Assembly (NCBI GenBank): GCA_964593555.1
Contig: CAZQIC010000071.1
Location: 1-23,831, forward strand
Direction: 5' to 3'
DNA from: CAZQIC01 sp964593555
Lineage (GTDB): Bacteria; Bacteroidota; Bacteroidia; JAFLBG01
Length of the DNA stretch: 23,831 nt
Positions 16,644 to 23,831 of this stretch are shown here, one piece after another. A program made the position numbers and the translations under genes. Each line of letters begins with the position of its first letter. Positions within the stretch are counted from its first letter, which is position 1. The notes beneath the pieces were generated by a model. The model searched no databases. It saw nothing but the letters and a program-made list of their open reading frames with translations, and was not told where the DNA came from.

Positions 16644-17819
16644 TTACATCATCTCAAAAATACCGGCGGCACCCTGCCCTGTTCCCACACACATGGTTAC
16701 CATACCGTATTTCTTTTTTCTTCTTTTTAACTCGTTGAACAATTGAACAGATAGTTTAGCACCACTACATCCTAACGGATGTCCTAATGAAATTGCACCT
16801 CCGTTTACGTTGATGATATCCTGATTTAATCCAAGTTCTCTTATAACCGCTAACGATTGAGATGCAAAAGCTTCGTTGAGTTCAATCAAATCAATCTGGT
16901 CTTGTTTTAAACCCGCTATCTTAAGAGCCTTTGGAATTGCCGCAACAGGGCCAATTCCCATAATACGCGGAGGAACACCTGCTGCTGCGTATGATACTAA
17001 TCGTGCAATAGGTGTAAGATTATTTTCTTTCATAAATTTTTCATTCACTACCATTACAAAAGCAGCGCCATCACTGGTTTGCGAAGAGTTACCGGCAGTA
17101 ACACTTCCTTTATCTGCAAACACAGGTTTCAATTTATTGAGTGCTTCAATAGAAGTATCAGCACGAGGGCCTTCATCCGTATCTATAATAAACTCACGTG
17201 TTTTCTTTTTTTCTTTTTCATCGAGGTAATTTTCTTTTACTGTGATCGGAACAATATCGTCCTTAAATTTTCCATCCTTAATTGCTTTGATCGCTTTTTG
17301 ATGTGAGTTGTATGCAAACACGTCCTGATCCTCACGGCTTATTTTATATTCATTTGCAACAGCTTCAGCGGTAAGGCCCATTCCCCAATAATAATCGGGA
17401 TGAACTTTTGCCACATCATAATTCGGAACTATTCTCCAGCCACCCATCGGGATTAAACTCATACTCTCTGCTCCGCCTGCAATTATACAATCGCTTAGTC
17501 CTGAATTTATTTTTGCAGATGCGATTGCAATTGTTTCCAATCCGGATGAACAATAACGATTCACAGTCATACCCGGAACTTTATCCGTATCCATTGCTAA
17601 TAGAGAGATCAATCTTCCCATATTCAATCCTTGTTCTGCTTCGGGCATAGCGTTACCGACAATAATATCATCCACTCTTTCTTTATCAACCGAAGGAACA
17701 GATTTCATTAAATGTTTAATAACATCCGCAGCCAAATCATCGGGCCTTGAAAAACGGAATCCTCCTCTTGTGGCTTTCCCCACAGCGGTGCGGTATGCTG
17801 ATACGATATATGCGTCCAT
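16644..17819 (-). CDS. fadA: Acetyl-CoA acyltransferase (3-ketoacyl-CoA thiolase)
   Basis: A thiolase catalysing the last beta-oxidation step, cleaving 3-ketoacyl-CoA with CoA to acetyl-CoA and a shortened acyl-CoA. The 391 residues include the nucleophile C90 in VNRYCSSGLETIA, the LNEAFASQ motif, H347 in LGHPLGCSGAKL and the acid/base C377 in MCVGTGQGAAGIF. All catalytic residues are present. The gene follows the small-protein gene by 17 bp and ends just before a strong terminator. With FadN it would perform the later beta-oxidation steps. The degradative role is inferred from its FadN/FadE neighbours; by sequence alone a biosynthetic acetyl-CoA acetyltransferase would be the alternative. 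Confidence 0.94.
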   Translation of the reverse strand: MDAYIVSAYRTAVGKATRGGFRFSRPDDLAADVIKHLMKSVPSVDKERVDDIIVGNAMPEAEQGLNMGRLISLLAMDTDKVPGMTVNRYCSSGLETIAIASAKINSGLSDCIIAGGAESMSLIPMGGWRIVPNYDVAKVHPDYYWGMGLTAEAVANEYKISREDQDVFAYNSHQKAIKAIKDGKFKDDIVPITVKENYLDEKEKKKTREFIIDTDEGPRADTSIEALNKLKPVFADKGSVTAGNSSQTSDGAAFVMVVNEKFMKENNLTPIARLVSYAAAGVPPRIMGIGPVAAIPKALKIAGLKQDQIDLIELNEAFASQSLAVIRELGLNQDIINVNGGAISLGHPLGCSGAKLSVQLFNELKRRKKKYGMVTMCVGTGQGAAGIFEMM

Positions 17820-17836
17820 ATTTTAGATTTGAGATA

Positions 17837-18007
17837 TTAATATTTTTTTAACATTTCCATTCTTAATTTCTCTTCATTAGTTTGAATTTTACTTAGAAAA
17901 ACATTCGCACTATGAAGCCATTGTATAATTTCTTTTATGGTTCTTTTACGATGTTCGACAACTTGCTCTTTAGTTACTTCATAATAAAATCCTTTTTCTT
18001 GTTTCAT
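17837..18007 (-). CDS. 56-residue helical partner protein of the nucleotidyltransferase, unknown function
   Basis: A short gene encoding 56 residues, starting MKQEKGFYYEVTKEQVVEHR and continuing with two predicted amphipathic helices (KEIIQWLHSANVFLSKIQ and NEEKLRMEMLKKY). It is highly charged, with no signal peptide. Its ATG overlaps the nucleotidyltransferase stop as ATGA (18004-18007), the classic arrangement for translational coupling. Its stop is 17 bp before the fadA start. By a rough hand count the DNA is about 25-30% GC, well below the flanking fad genes. Small acidic/basic helical proteins next to lone nucleotidyltransferases recur in Bacteroidota, usually as hypothetical proteins. 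An antitoxin or activity-modulating role is inferred only. Confidence 0.72.
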   Translation of the reverse strand: MKQEKGFYYEVTKEQVVEHRKRTIKEIIQWLHSANVFLSKIQTNEEKLRMEMLKKY

Positions 18008-18486
18008 TTTTTAAACTTTGTCAACTGAATAACATCCTGCTTGTCCTGAACCCTGTTTGAATATTTTTTCATTTCAATAAGATGATCAATCGAAACGATA
18101 TTTATATTCATGTCTTCTATTTGTCTTTTTTCACGCTCCTCCCACATTATGGGAAACGATAAGGGCGAATCAATAAGAACGTCGATGCTCATCATATTTT
18201 CAACAGAATTAAAATAAGAAAATGCAATCAAGTTTTTTTCATTCTTTAATTTAATACGCTCCGCAGATTCAACGAGATTATTAAGTTGTATTGGAAGAAC
18301 GGGCTTATAGTTAAACGATGATATTATTTTTTCAAATGCCTCTATATTTTTTCTTTCAAAATCAAGTAACAAGTCAATATCAGCAGTCATCCGAGGTACG
18401 CCGTAAATATTTACAGCCAATCCACCACACACAAGATATTTTACCTCAACTTCTCCTAATTTTTTAAAAAAATCCAGATACTCCAT
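18004..18486 (-). CDS. AbiEii/MNT-like nucleotidyltransferase (pol beta superfamily)
   Basis: A 160-residue protein of the polymerase-beta-like nucleotidyltransferase superfamily. The signature CGGLAVNIYGVPRMTADIDL carries G21-G22 and the metal-binding pair D36-x-D38; a third acidic residue is likely D102 or D106 in MSIDVLID. The C-terminal IDHLIEMKKYSNR followed by QDKQDVIQL resembles the closing helix of AbiEii-type toxins and antibiotic nucleotidyltransferase-like proteins (usual form LI.LK...R..D..D). It probably transfers NMP to RNA, protein or a small molecule; the target is unknown. The start overlaps the fadN stop by one base (TAATG), and its stop overlaps the next ATG. By hand count it is about 32% GC against about 42% in fadN, suggesting acquisition. 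It may be a toxin-antitoxin-like pair with the downstream small protein. Confidence 0.8.
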   Translation of the reverse strand: MEYLDFFKKLGEVEVKYLVCGGLAVNIYGVPRMTADIDLLLDFERKNIEAFEKIISSFNYKPVLPIQLNNLVESAERIKLKNEKNLIAFSYFNSVENMMSIDVLIDSPLSFPIMWEEREKRQIEDMNINIVSIDHLIEMKKYSNRVQDKQDVIQLTKFKK

Positions 18487-20864
18487 TAGTTCCTCAACAC
18501 TTTTCCTCCGGTTAAAATACTTTGTATCCTTTCCAATGTTTTTTTCTCACCACATAGAGATAAAAAGGCTTCCCTTTCCAAGTCAAGTAAATATTGCTCG
18601 CTTACTAATGTTGGCGCTGATAAGTCTCCGCCACACAACACATATGCGAGCTTTTGAGAAATTTTCGCATCGTGTTCACTGATATATTTTCCGCTTAACA
18701 TAGAATTAGCTCCTAAAAATGCTAATCCTAATCCCTGTTTGCCAAGCACTCTTATATCTTTTCTTTGAACAGGCTTAGAGTACCCTTCATTTGCCATCTC
18801 TAAACATTCTGCTTTAGCAATAGTTAATAAACGCTGGCGGGAAGTTACCACGATATCGTGGCCTTCACGTAAGTAACCTAAATCAAATGCTTCGTGAGCA
18901 GAAGTTCCAACTTTCGCTTGTCCTATTGTTAAAAACCGGTTACGGAATGCATTTAACTCAATATCTCCTTCTTTAATTTCATCTGATAAACGAACTGCAA
19001 ATTCTTTTGTACCACCACCGCCGGGAATCAAACCAACACCAAACTCAACCAATCCCATATATGTTTCAGCATGAGCAACGACTCTATCGGAATGCATACT
19101 CATTTCGCAAGCACCACCTAATGCCAAATTGTGTGGAGCTACAACAACGGGTATTGAAGAATATCTTACACGCATCATTGTATTTTGAAAAGCTTTGATC
19201 GCAAAATTCAACTCATCCCACTCCTGCTCAACAGCAAACATAAATATCATACCCACATTTGCACCGGCAGAAAAATTTTGTCCTTCATTTGATATTACCA
19301 ATCCTTTGAAATCTTTCTCTGCCATTTCAATTGCAGTATGAACACCTGCAACAACATCACCGCCAATAGAATTCATTTTAGTATGAAACTCCAGATTCAA
19401 AATTCCATCACCTATATCAGTAATTGTTGTGCCTGTATTTTTCCAAACTGTTTTGTTCGCACGAATATTATCTAGGATAATAAACTGCTCCGTACCAGGA
19501 ATAATCTTATATGATTTTGAAAGTGTGTCGTAATATTTTTTCTGACCATTCTCAATTTTATAAAATGTAGTTGCGCCGGAAGCTACCATTTCACCCACCC
19601 ATTTTGCAGGTTTCATTCCTGCGCCTTCCATTGCCTTTGCCGTCTCTGCAACACCAAGCGCATCCCATGTTTCAAACGGTCCTAATTCCCATCCAAAACC
19701 TGCACACATTGCTGCATCAATTTTATACAACTCATCTGCGATCTCAGGAATGCGGTTAGAAACATAACCGAACAGACCAAAGAAAATAGCACGGTAAAAT
19801 TCACCAGCTTTATCTTTCCCGGCTAACAATACTTTGAAACGATCACGCAGGTTATCGATCGCTTTTGTCGTTTCAAGAGTAGCGAACTTAACTTTTTGTG
19901 AAGGTTTATATTCTAAAGTTTTTAAATCAAGTGCGTGTATCTCTGATTTGCCATTAGCAGCAGTAACTTTCTTAAAGAACCCTTGCTTTGTTTTTGATCC
20001 CAGCCATTTATTCTCCACCATTTTCGCAACATATCCCGGAATCTTAAAATATTCTTTCGCTTCATCATTTGGACAATTTGCAGAGAGGCCGTTGGCAACG
20101 TGTACCAATGTATCAAGCCCAACAACATCACATGTTCTGAATGTAGCACTCTTAGGACGGCCTATAACAGGACCTGTAAGTTTATCTACTTCTTCAACTG
20201 TCATTCCCATTTTTTCAACGAGATGAAACAGGCTCATGATACCATATACTCCTACTCTATTCGCAATAAATGCGGGAGTATCTTTACACAGTACAGTTGT
20301 CTTCCCTAAAAACAATTCACCATAATTCATTAAGAAATCGATAACCTCTTTATCCGTTTTAGGACCGGGAATTATTTCGAGTAATCGTAAATATCTTGGC
20401 GGGTTAAAAAAGTGTGATCCGCAAAAATGTTTCTGAAAATCTTCACTTCTGCCTTCACACATCATTGACATAGGTATGCCTGATGTGTTACTTGTTATAA
20501 GTGTCCCTGGTTTTCTATACGTTTCAACTTTTTCGAAAACTATTTTTTTAATATCTAACCGCTCAACAACAACTTCTATTATCCAATCGCAGTCGCCAAT
20601 TAAAGGCATATCGTCCTCAAAATTTCCAGTAGAAATTAATTTTGCAAATGATTTACGATAAAGTGGAGCAGGATTAGATTTAACAGCGGTTTGAAGCGCT
20701 TCGTTAACAATTTTATTGCGCTCTTTTTTATTTCCTTCGGGTGCATCTTTCGGCGCTATATCCAACAACAAAACCTCAACACCGATATTAGCAAAATGGC
20801 AAGCAATACGAGATCCCATAACTCCGGATCCTAAAATTGCAACTCGTTTAATTGTTCTTTTCAT
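18486..20864 (-). CDS. fadN: 3-hydroxyacyl-CoA dehydrogenase / enoyl-CoA hydratase (FadN-type)
   Basis: A bifunctional beta-oxidation enzyme: hydratase makes 3-hydroxyacyl-CoA and dehydrogenase makes 3-ketoacyl-CoA with NAD. Its domains are in FadN order (dehydrogenase first), opposite to E. coli FadB. The Rossmann motif AILGSGVMGSRIACHFANIG begins near residue 9. SHFFNPPRYLRLLEIIPG and DTPAFIANRVGVYG continue the dehydrogenase domain. The C-terminal part (about 480-690) is crotonase-like, with GLVISNEGQNFSAGANVGM, LGGACEMSMHSD and GLVEFGVGLIPGGGG. The 792-residue length fits B. subtilis FadN (789). It is the first gene of the minus-strand run; no clear TAnnTTTG box was found in the 122 bp upstream. 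It provides the middle steps between FadE and FadA. Confidence 0.94.
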   Translation of the reverse strand: MKRTIKRVAILGSGVMGSRIACHFANIGVEVLLLDIAPKDAPEGNKKERNKIVNEALQTAVKSNPAPLYRKSFAKLISTGNFEDDMPLIGDCDWIIEVVVERLDIKKIVFEKVETYRKPGTLITSNTSGIPMSMMCEGRSEDFQKHFCGSHFFNPPRYLRLLEIIPGPKTDKEVIDFLMNYGELFLGKTTVLCKDTPAFIANRVGVYGIMSLFHLVEKMGMTVEEVDKLTGPVIGRPKSATFRTCDVVGLDTLVHVANGLSANCPNDEAKEYFKIPGYVAKMVENKWLGSKTKQGFFKKVTAANGKSEIHALDLKTLEYKPSQKVKFATLETTKAIDNLRDRFKVLLAGKDKAGEFYRAIFFGLFGYVSNRIPEIADELYKIDAAMCAGFGWELGPFETWDALGVAETAKAMEGAGMKPAKWVGEMVASGATTFYKIENGQKKYYDTLSKSYKIIPGTEQFIILDNIRANKTVWKNTGTTITDIGDGILNLEFHTKMNSIGGDVVAGVHTAIEMAEKDFKGLVISNEGQNFSAGANVGMIFMFAVEQEWDELNFAIKAFQNTMMRVRYSSIPVVVAPHNLALGGACEMSMHSDRVVAHAETYMGLVEFGVGLIPGGGGTKEFAVRLSDEIKEGDIELNAFRNRFLTIGQAKVGTSAHEAFDLGYLREGHDIVVTSRQRLLTIAKAECLEMANEGYSKPVQRKDIRVLGKQGLGLAFLGANSMLSGKYISEHDAKISQKLAYVLCGGDLSAPTLVSEQYLLDLEREAFLSLCGEKKTLERIQSILTGGKVLRN

Positions 20865-20986
20865 AAGAATGAATCTATTCTATAAATATAATAATTAATT
20901 GGAGATATGACCGTGCTCTAAAGGCCTGAAACATCTTATCATGCTTAGTTAAATCCTTTTTATTCAAACCAAAGAGCGTCAAGCCT

Positions 20987-22921
20987 TTAGTTTTTTATCA
21001 TCTTCGTAAAGTAAGTATCAGAGTTAATAGCTATTGAAATAATATATATCCCATTAGCCATTGATGATGTATCTATTAACTTTTCTGACCCTTTTGAAAT
21101 GTAGAACTCTTCAGAATAAACCGGTTCACCTATAATATTTAATACTTGGAGATGAACTTTATTTTTATTCATTTGACGAAAGTCGATAGCTATTTGCGAA
21201 TGAAAAGGATTAGGATATACATGAATATTATATTTATTTAAACTTTTTGATATACCAGAAGGATCAAACTCCTGAATAAGAATAACAGAACAAGTGTCAC
21301 ATCCGTATGAATCAGTGATACAAACCGTATAAGATCCAGCTGCAAGCCCGGTTACATTTTGAGTTGTAGCTCCCATTGACCAGGAATAAGTATACCCAGG
21401 TGAACCTCCTGTTGCAACAACGCTGGCTGTACCACTGCTACTGCCGATAGTTGTATTGGTGGAGCTGGTTGTAAAAGAGATCAATGAACCAGATTGTGCA
21501 ATACTGACAGTGGGTGTTGACGTACAACCCGCTGCATCAGTAATTAAAACTGTAAAAGTATTGGCCCCTAAACCTGTGGCCAATACCCCAGCTTGTATAG
21601 GATTTGTACTCCAGCTATAAGTATATGCAGGCGTACCTGTTGTTACGTTAACACTAGCAGCTCCTGTACCTCCACTACATGCAACATTTGTATGACTCAC
21701 AACAGCTGTAACAGAAGGAAAGGCTGTTATTGTTAACGTTGCTATTGTTATACATCCTCCTGAATTATCGGTGACCTGTATACTATAAGACCCCGAAGAT
21801 AATCCGCTTACACTTTGCGTTGTTTGTCCCCCAGGTGTCCATGAATAAACATAATTCCCTGAACCTCCCGAAACAGTAGCTAACGCAGAGCCATTACCGT
21901 TACTACCACATGGTATGCTGGTTTGGATAGCATTTACTGTAGGACCAAAATCTATAATTATAGTATCTCGTACTACGCAAGAACCTATAACTGCATCAAC
22001 CCAATAAGTTCCTGAACTTGTAACCGTAAAAGTTGAAGCTGTTGATCCATTTTGCCAAGAATAAGTTACCCCCGATGAATCTGTATTAAGAATAAAATTT
22101 TGATTACAGGGAAGTATTGTATCATTACCTAAAGCAAGATTATTAAAATCAATTGTAGTTGAAATAAAACCCGGAGTGGTAACAGTTCCTTTTGTTGTTC
22201 CATTTAATGTCGCCCCTGTTGCGGTTGCTGCATTGGTTACCGTAATGTTTTGACCACTACCTGTTATTTCCATTGGATAATAAGCCACCAAATTACTTTC
22301 GTTTCCAACCAAGGCCATATTTCTCCTGTTTTGAATATTTGTCTGTGTTAATGCGGCATTCCATATTCTCACATCATCTATTCTACCATCAAAAAATGTT
22401 GTCAATGATCCGGACAGTGCCCGATAAGTTCCAATCCTTACAGGTTGATTACCACTATAAATTGCACTGTAAGATCCTGATATTAAACTTGCCGTAACTT
22501 GTGATCCGTTCACGTATAAAGCAACTCCGGAAGCTGTATGAACTGCAGCTACGTGGGCCCATTGATTCAAGTTCAATTGAGCAGATGAAGCTCTATATAC
22601 ACAAATATTAGCGCACGTACCATCATCAGTCCAGGCCCATTCAAGATACCCGTTTCTTAATCCGAAATAATAAGAAACTTCACTATTACACCACTGCTTT
22701 GTTGCTATTGCTGTATATGCAGCGTAGCTGCAAGGATTGACCCATGCCTCAATGGTCATATTTGCAGTTATATCTAAAGAGTTATTGTCAGGGACCTCAA
22801 CATAATCGTTCGTTCCATCTAGGAGGAGTGTTTTGCCTTGGATTTGTCCAATTGCGGTTGAGTTAATTATTAAACAGCTTAACAATAAAGAACAACAAAT
22901 CGTGTTTAGATTATTTTTCAT
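20987..22921 (-). CDS. T9SS-secreted surface protein with LamG domain and SprB-like repeats
   Basis: A 644-residue secreted protein. The signal peptide is residues 1-25. A LamG/concanavalin-like jellyroll lies at about 31-215 (LLLDGTNDYVEVPDNNSLD, MTIEAWVNP, FFDGRIDDVRIWNAALT). An Ig-like domain lies at about 262-325 (LGNDTILPCNQNF, TVTSSGTYWVDAV). Three SprB-type repeats of about 70 residues follow at 328-400, 401-475 and 480-550, each with a YSW core and the form 'GLxxGSYxxxxTDxxGC'. The type A sorting domain at about 565-644 starts HVYPNPFHSQIAIDF and ends GIYIISIAINSDTYFTKMIKN. T9SS would export it and attach it to the surface. Adhesion or glycan binding is inferred from LamG and SprB-like parts. 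It is monocistronic as far as seen. Confidence 0.88.
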   Translation of the reverse strand: MKNNLNTICCSLLLSCLIINSTAIGQIQGKTLLLDGTNDYVEVPDNNSLDITANMTIEAWVNPCSYAAYTAIATKQWCNSEVSYYFGLRNGYLEWAWTDDGTCANICVYRASSAQLNLNQWAHVAAVHTASGVALYVNGSQVTASLISGSYSAIYSGNQPVRIGTYRALSGSLTTFFDGRIDDVRIWNAALTQTNIQNRRNMALVGNESNLVAYYPMEITGSGQNITVTNAATATGATLNGTTKGTVTTPGFISTTIDFNNLALGNDTILPCNQNFILNTDSSGVTYSWQNGSTASTFTVTSSGTYWVDAVIGSCVVRDTIIIDFGPTVNAIQTSIPCGSNGNGSALATVSGGSGNYVYSWTPGGQTTQSVSGLSSGSYSIQVTDNSGGCITIATLTITAFPSVTAVVSHTNVACSGGTGAASVNVTTGTPAYTYSWSTNPIQAGVLATGLGANTFTVLITDAAGCTSTPTVSIAQSGSLISFTTSSTNTTIGSSSGTASVVATGGSPGYTYSWSMGATTQNVTGLAAGSYTVCITDSYGCDTCSVILIQEFDPSGISKSLNKYNIHVYPNPFHSQIAIDFRQMNKNKVHLQVLNIIGEPVYSEEFYISKGSEKLIDTSSMANGIYIISIAINSDTYFTKMIKN

Positions 22922-23391
22922 TTAATTTGATTATTAGAGAGAGATTATGTCTTTGCAAGGAATATCTATTTTAACTTTCCAAATCCCTACCTTTTCAAGG
23001 AGGTTAAATATGCTCATTTATTCCGTAACACCAACCCTGTTCGCAGAGGAAATACGCCTTACAATAAGTCTATTCTAAATGTAGAAATAATTTGATATTT
23101 AAAGGCAGTTTGCAGAGGGATGAACAATTTTATTAATTTTTGATTACGGTGTCCACCTATTCAAAAAGTGAGTTTTCAATTTTCCAATTTCGTTAAAGTC
23201 ATTTTTAATATAAAAGGTTTGAGCACTTAGGTTGCATATTCCCGCTAACATCACTGGGCTATAACATTGACCTGACCAATTTATATAGTTTTCGGACAGA
23301 TATATCTCGACAAACGATTGATTTAATAGGGCCTAAGGAAGGCTAAGGCAGCTGTATCTGCAAAACTGTTCTGGTCTATTTTGGTAATTCG
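22922..23391. other. Non-coding 470-bp intergenic region
   Basis: It holds no convincing gene on either strand. It should include the promoter of the LamG protein gene, but no TAnnTTTG match was found on the minus strand. A 22-codon frame at 23010-23078 is preceded by AAGGAGG, but is too short to call. GGTGTCCACC near 23149-23157 is reminiscent of insertion-sequence termini, but no transposase remnant was seen in any frame. The region may be a decayed mobile element or an unlisted RNA. Confidence 0.5.
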
Positions 23392-23787
23392 TCAGTAAGA
23401 TATCCTCATGATTAAACATTGATCAGTTAAATCCAGTCTTTCATTTTGCCCCATTGTTGTCTTATCATTTACTGTATTATCTTTTATTTTAATTACATGT
23501 TCTGATTTTATATTTCCTTGTTTATCCTTTGTCATAAATTTATATTTCCCTGCTGTCAGTATTATGAAAAAAGTTTTTTGTTTTAATGAGTCATTGGTAC
23601 AATTGAGTTCAGTATTCAAATAGGGAAGATTACCCTTGAACTCATTGTCAATATAAAGCGAAAGCTGGACTTCATTGCTGTCCTTACTTGTATAAATATA
23701 AGTAGAAAGGGCTGTTTTGTCCTTTTTACATTTTGTCAATAGAAGTATTCCCCAAAAGGCTAAAATTATCAAGAGAGTAGTTTTCAA
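23392..23787 (-). CDS. Small lipoprotein-like exported protein, unknown function
   Basis: A 131-residue protein starting MKTTLLIILAFWGILLLTKC followed by KKDKT. A hydrophobic leader ending in Cys and then KKD is the usual Bacteroidota lipoprotein form. Lys directly before Cys20 is atypical, however, since Ser, Ala or Gly is expected, so lipidation is uncertain. The rest is beta-rich and polar (TYIYTSKDSNEVQLSLYIDNEFKGNLP, FFIILTAGKYKFMTKDKQGNIKSEHVIKIKD), compatible with one small beta-sandwich domain. No family was recognised. Only 44 bp upstream are visible, so its promoter cannot be judged. Confidence 0.6.
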   Translation of the reverse strand: MKTTLLIILAFWGILLLTKCKKDKTALSTYIYTSKDSNEVQLSLYIDNEFKGNLPYLNTELNCTNDSLKQKTFFIILTAGKYKFMTKDKQGNIKSEHVIKIKDNTVNDKTTMGQNERLDLTDQCLIMRISY

Positions 23788-23831
23788 TATTTTATTGTGG
23801 TTTAATTTGAATTTTATTGCGTAATTAGGAT

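Noticed and set aside
20918..20990. Inverted repeat CTAAAGGC/GCCTTTAG around the stop of the LamG protein gene
   Set aside because: The loop exceeds 50 bases and there is no T-run, so it is not a convincing terminator.
23010..23078. 22-codon frame with AAGGAGG seven bases before the ATG
   Set aside because: Too short, with no conserved features; Shine-Dalgarno matches carry little weight in Bacteroidota.
23149..23157. GGTGTCCACC-like element as an insertion-sequence end
   Set aside because: No matching inverted end, target duplication or transposase remnant was found in the window.

Overview
The window looks like a chromosomal segment from an uncultured or free-living Bacteroidota bacterium. 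It is AT-rich, with signal peptides ending in AQ/SQ and few Shine-Dalgarno sites. Several start regions carry the Bacteroidota promoter box TAnnTTTG. One protein has a type IX secretion (T9SS) C-terminal sorting domain after SprB-like repeats, and another combines TPR, PD40 propeller and regulatory-like domains as in T9SS-associated envelope proteins. No rRNA, tRNA, CRISPR array, intact insertion sequence or prophage gene was recognised.

Left part (1-8543). The window opens in a 5'-truncated MFS transporter. After it come three roughly 81-bp tandem units, each a palindrome plus a conserved 13-bp box, and a minus-strand terminator. A minus-strand exported protein with a CsgG/LpoB-like N-terminal domain follows. 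Divergent from it run a BetR-like regulator and a TIGR02757/DUF2400 protein, which converge with an ltaE-type threonine aldolase. The aldolase shares an overlapping divergent promoter region with a secreted subtilisin-like protease, which is followed by a small outer-membrane barrel-like protein. A minus-strand SAM-dependent O-methyltransferase ends this part.

Middle (8674-12099). A single 1141-residue exported protein carries TPRs, a PD40 propeller, a carboxypeptidase-regulatory-like domain and four SPOR-like modules. It resembles PorE-type T9SS envelope proteins, but the SPOR-like modules sit where OmpA would be expected.

Right part (12096-20864, all minus strand). This is a fatty-acid beta-oxidation cluster in the order fadN - nucleotidyltransferase - 56-residue protein - fadA - terminator - fadE - secreted PD40 protein - M3 oligoendopeptidase. 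The fadN-fadA-fadE order is that of the Bacillus subtilis operon. Here a tightly coupled, more AT-rich two-gene cassette (an AbiEii/MNT-like nucleotidyltransferase and a small helical partner) lies between fadN and fadA. It is the best candidate for an undescribed toxin-antitoxin-like or regulatory module.

The far right (20987-23787) holds a LamG/SprB-repeat/T9SS-sorted surface protein, about 470 bp of non-coding DNA and a small lipoprotein-like gene.

Three convergent gene pairs end within 3 bp of each other or overlap by 4 bp, leaving no room for terminators. Gene identities rest on motif recognition from the translated sequence; no database search was run.
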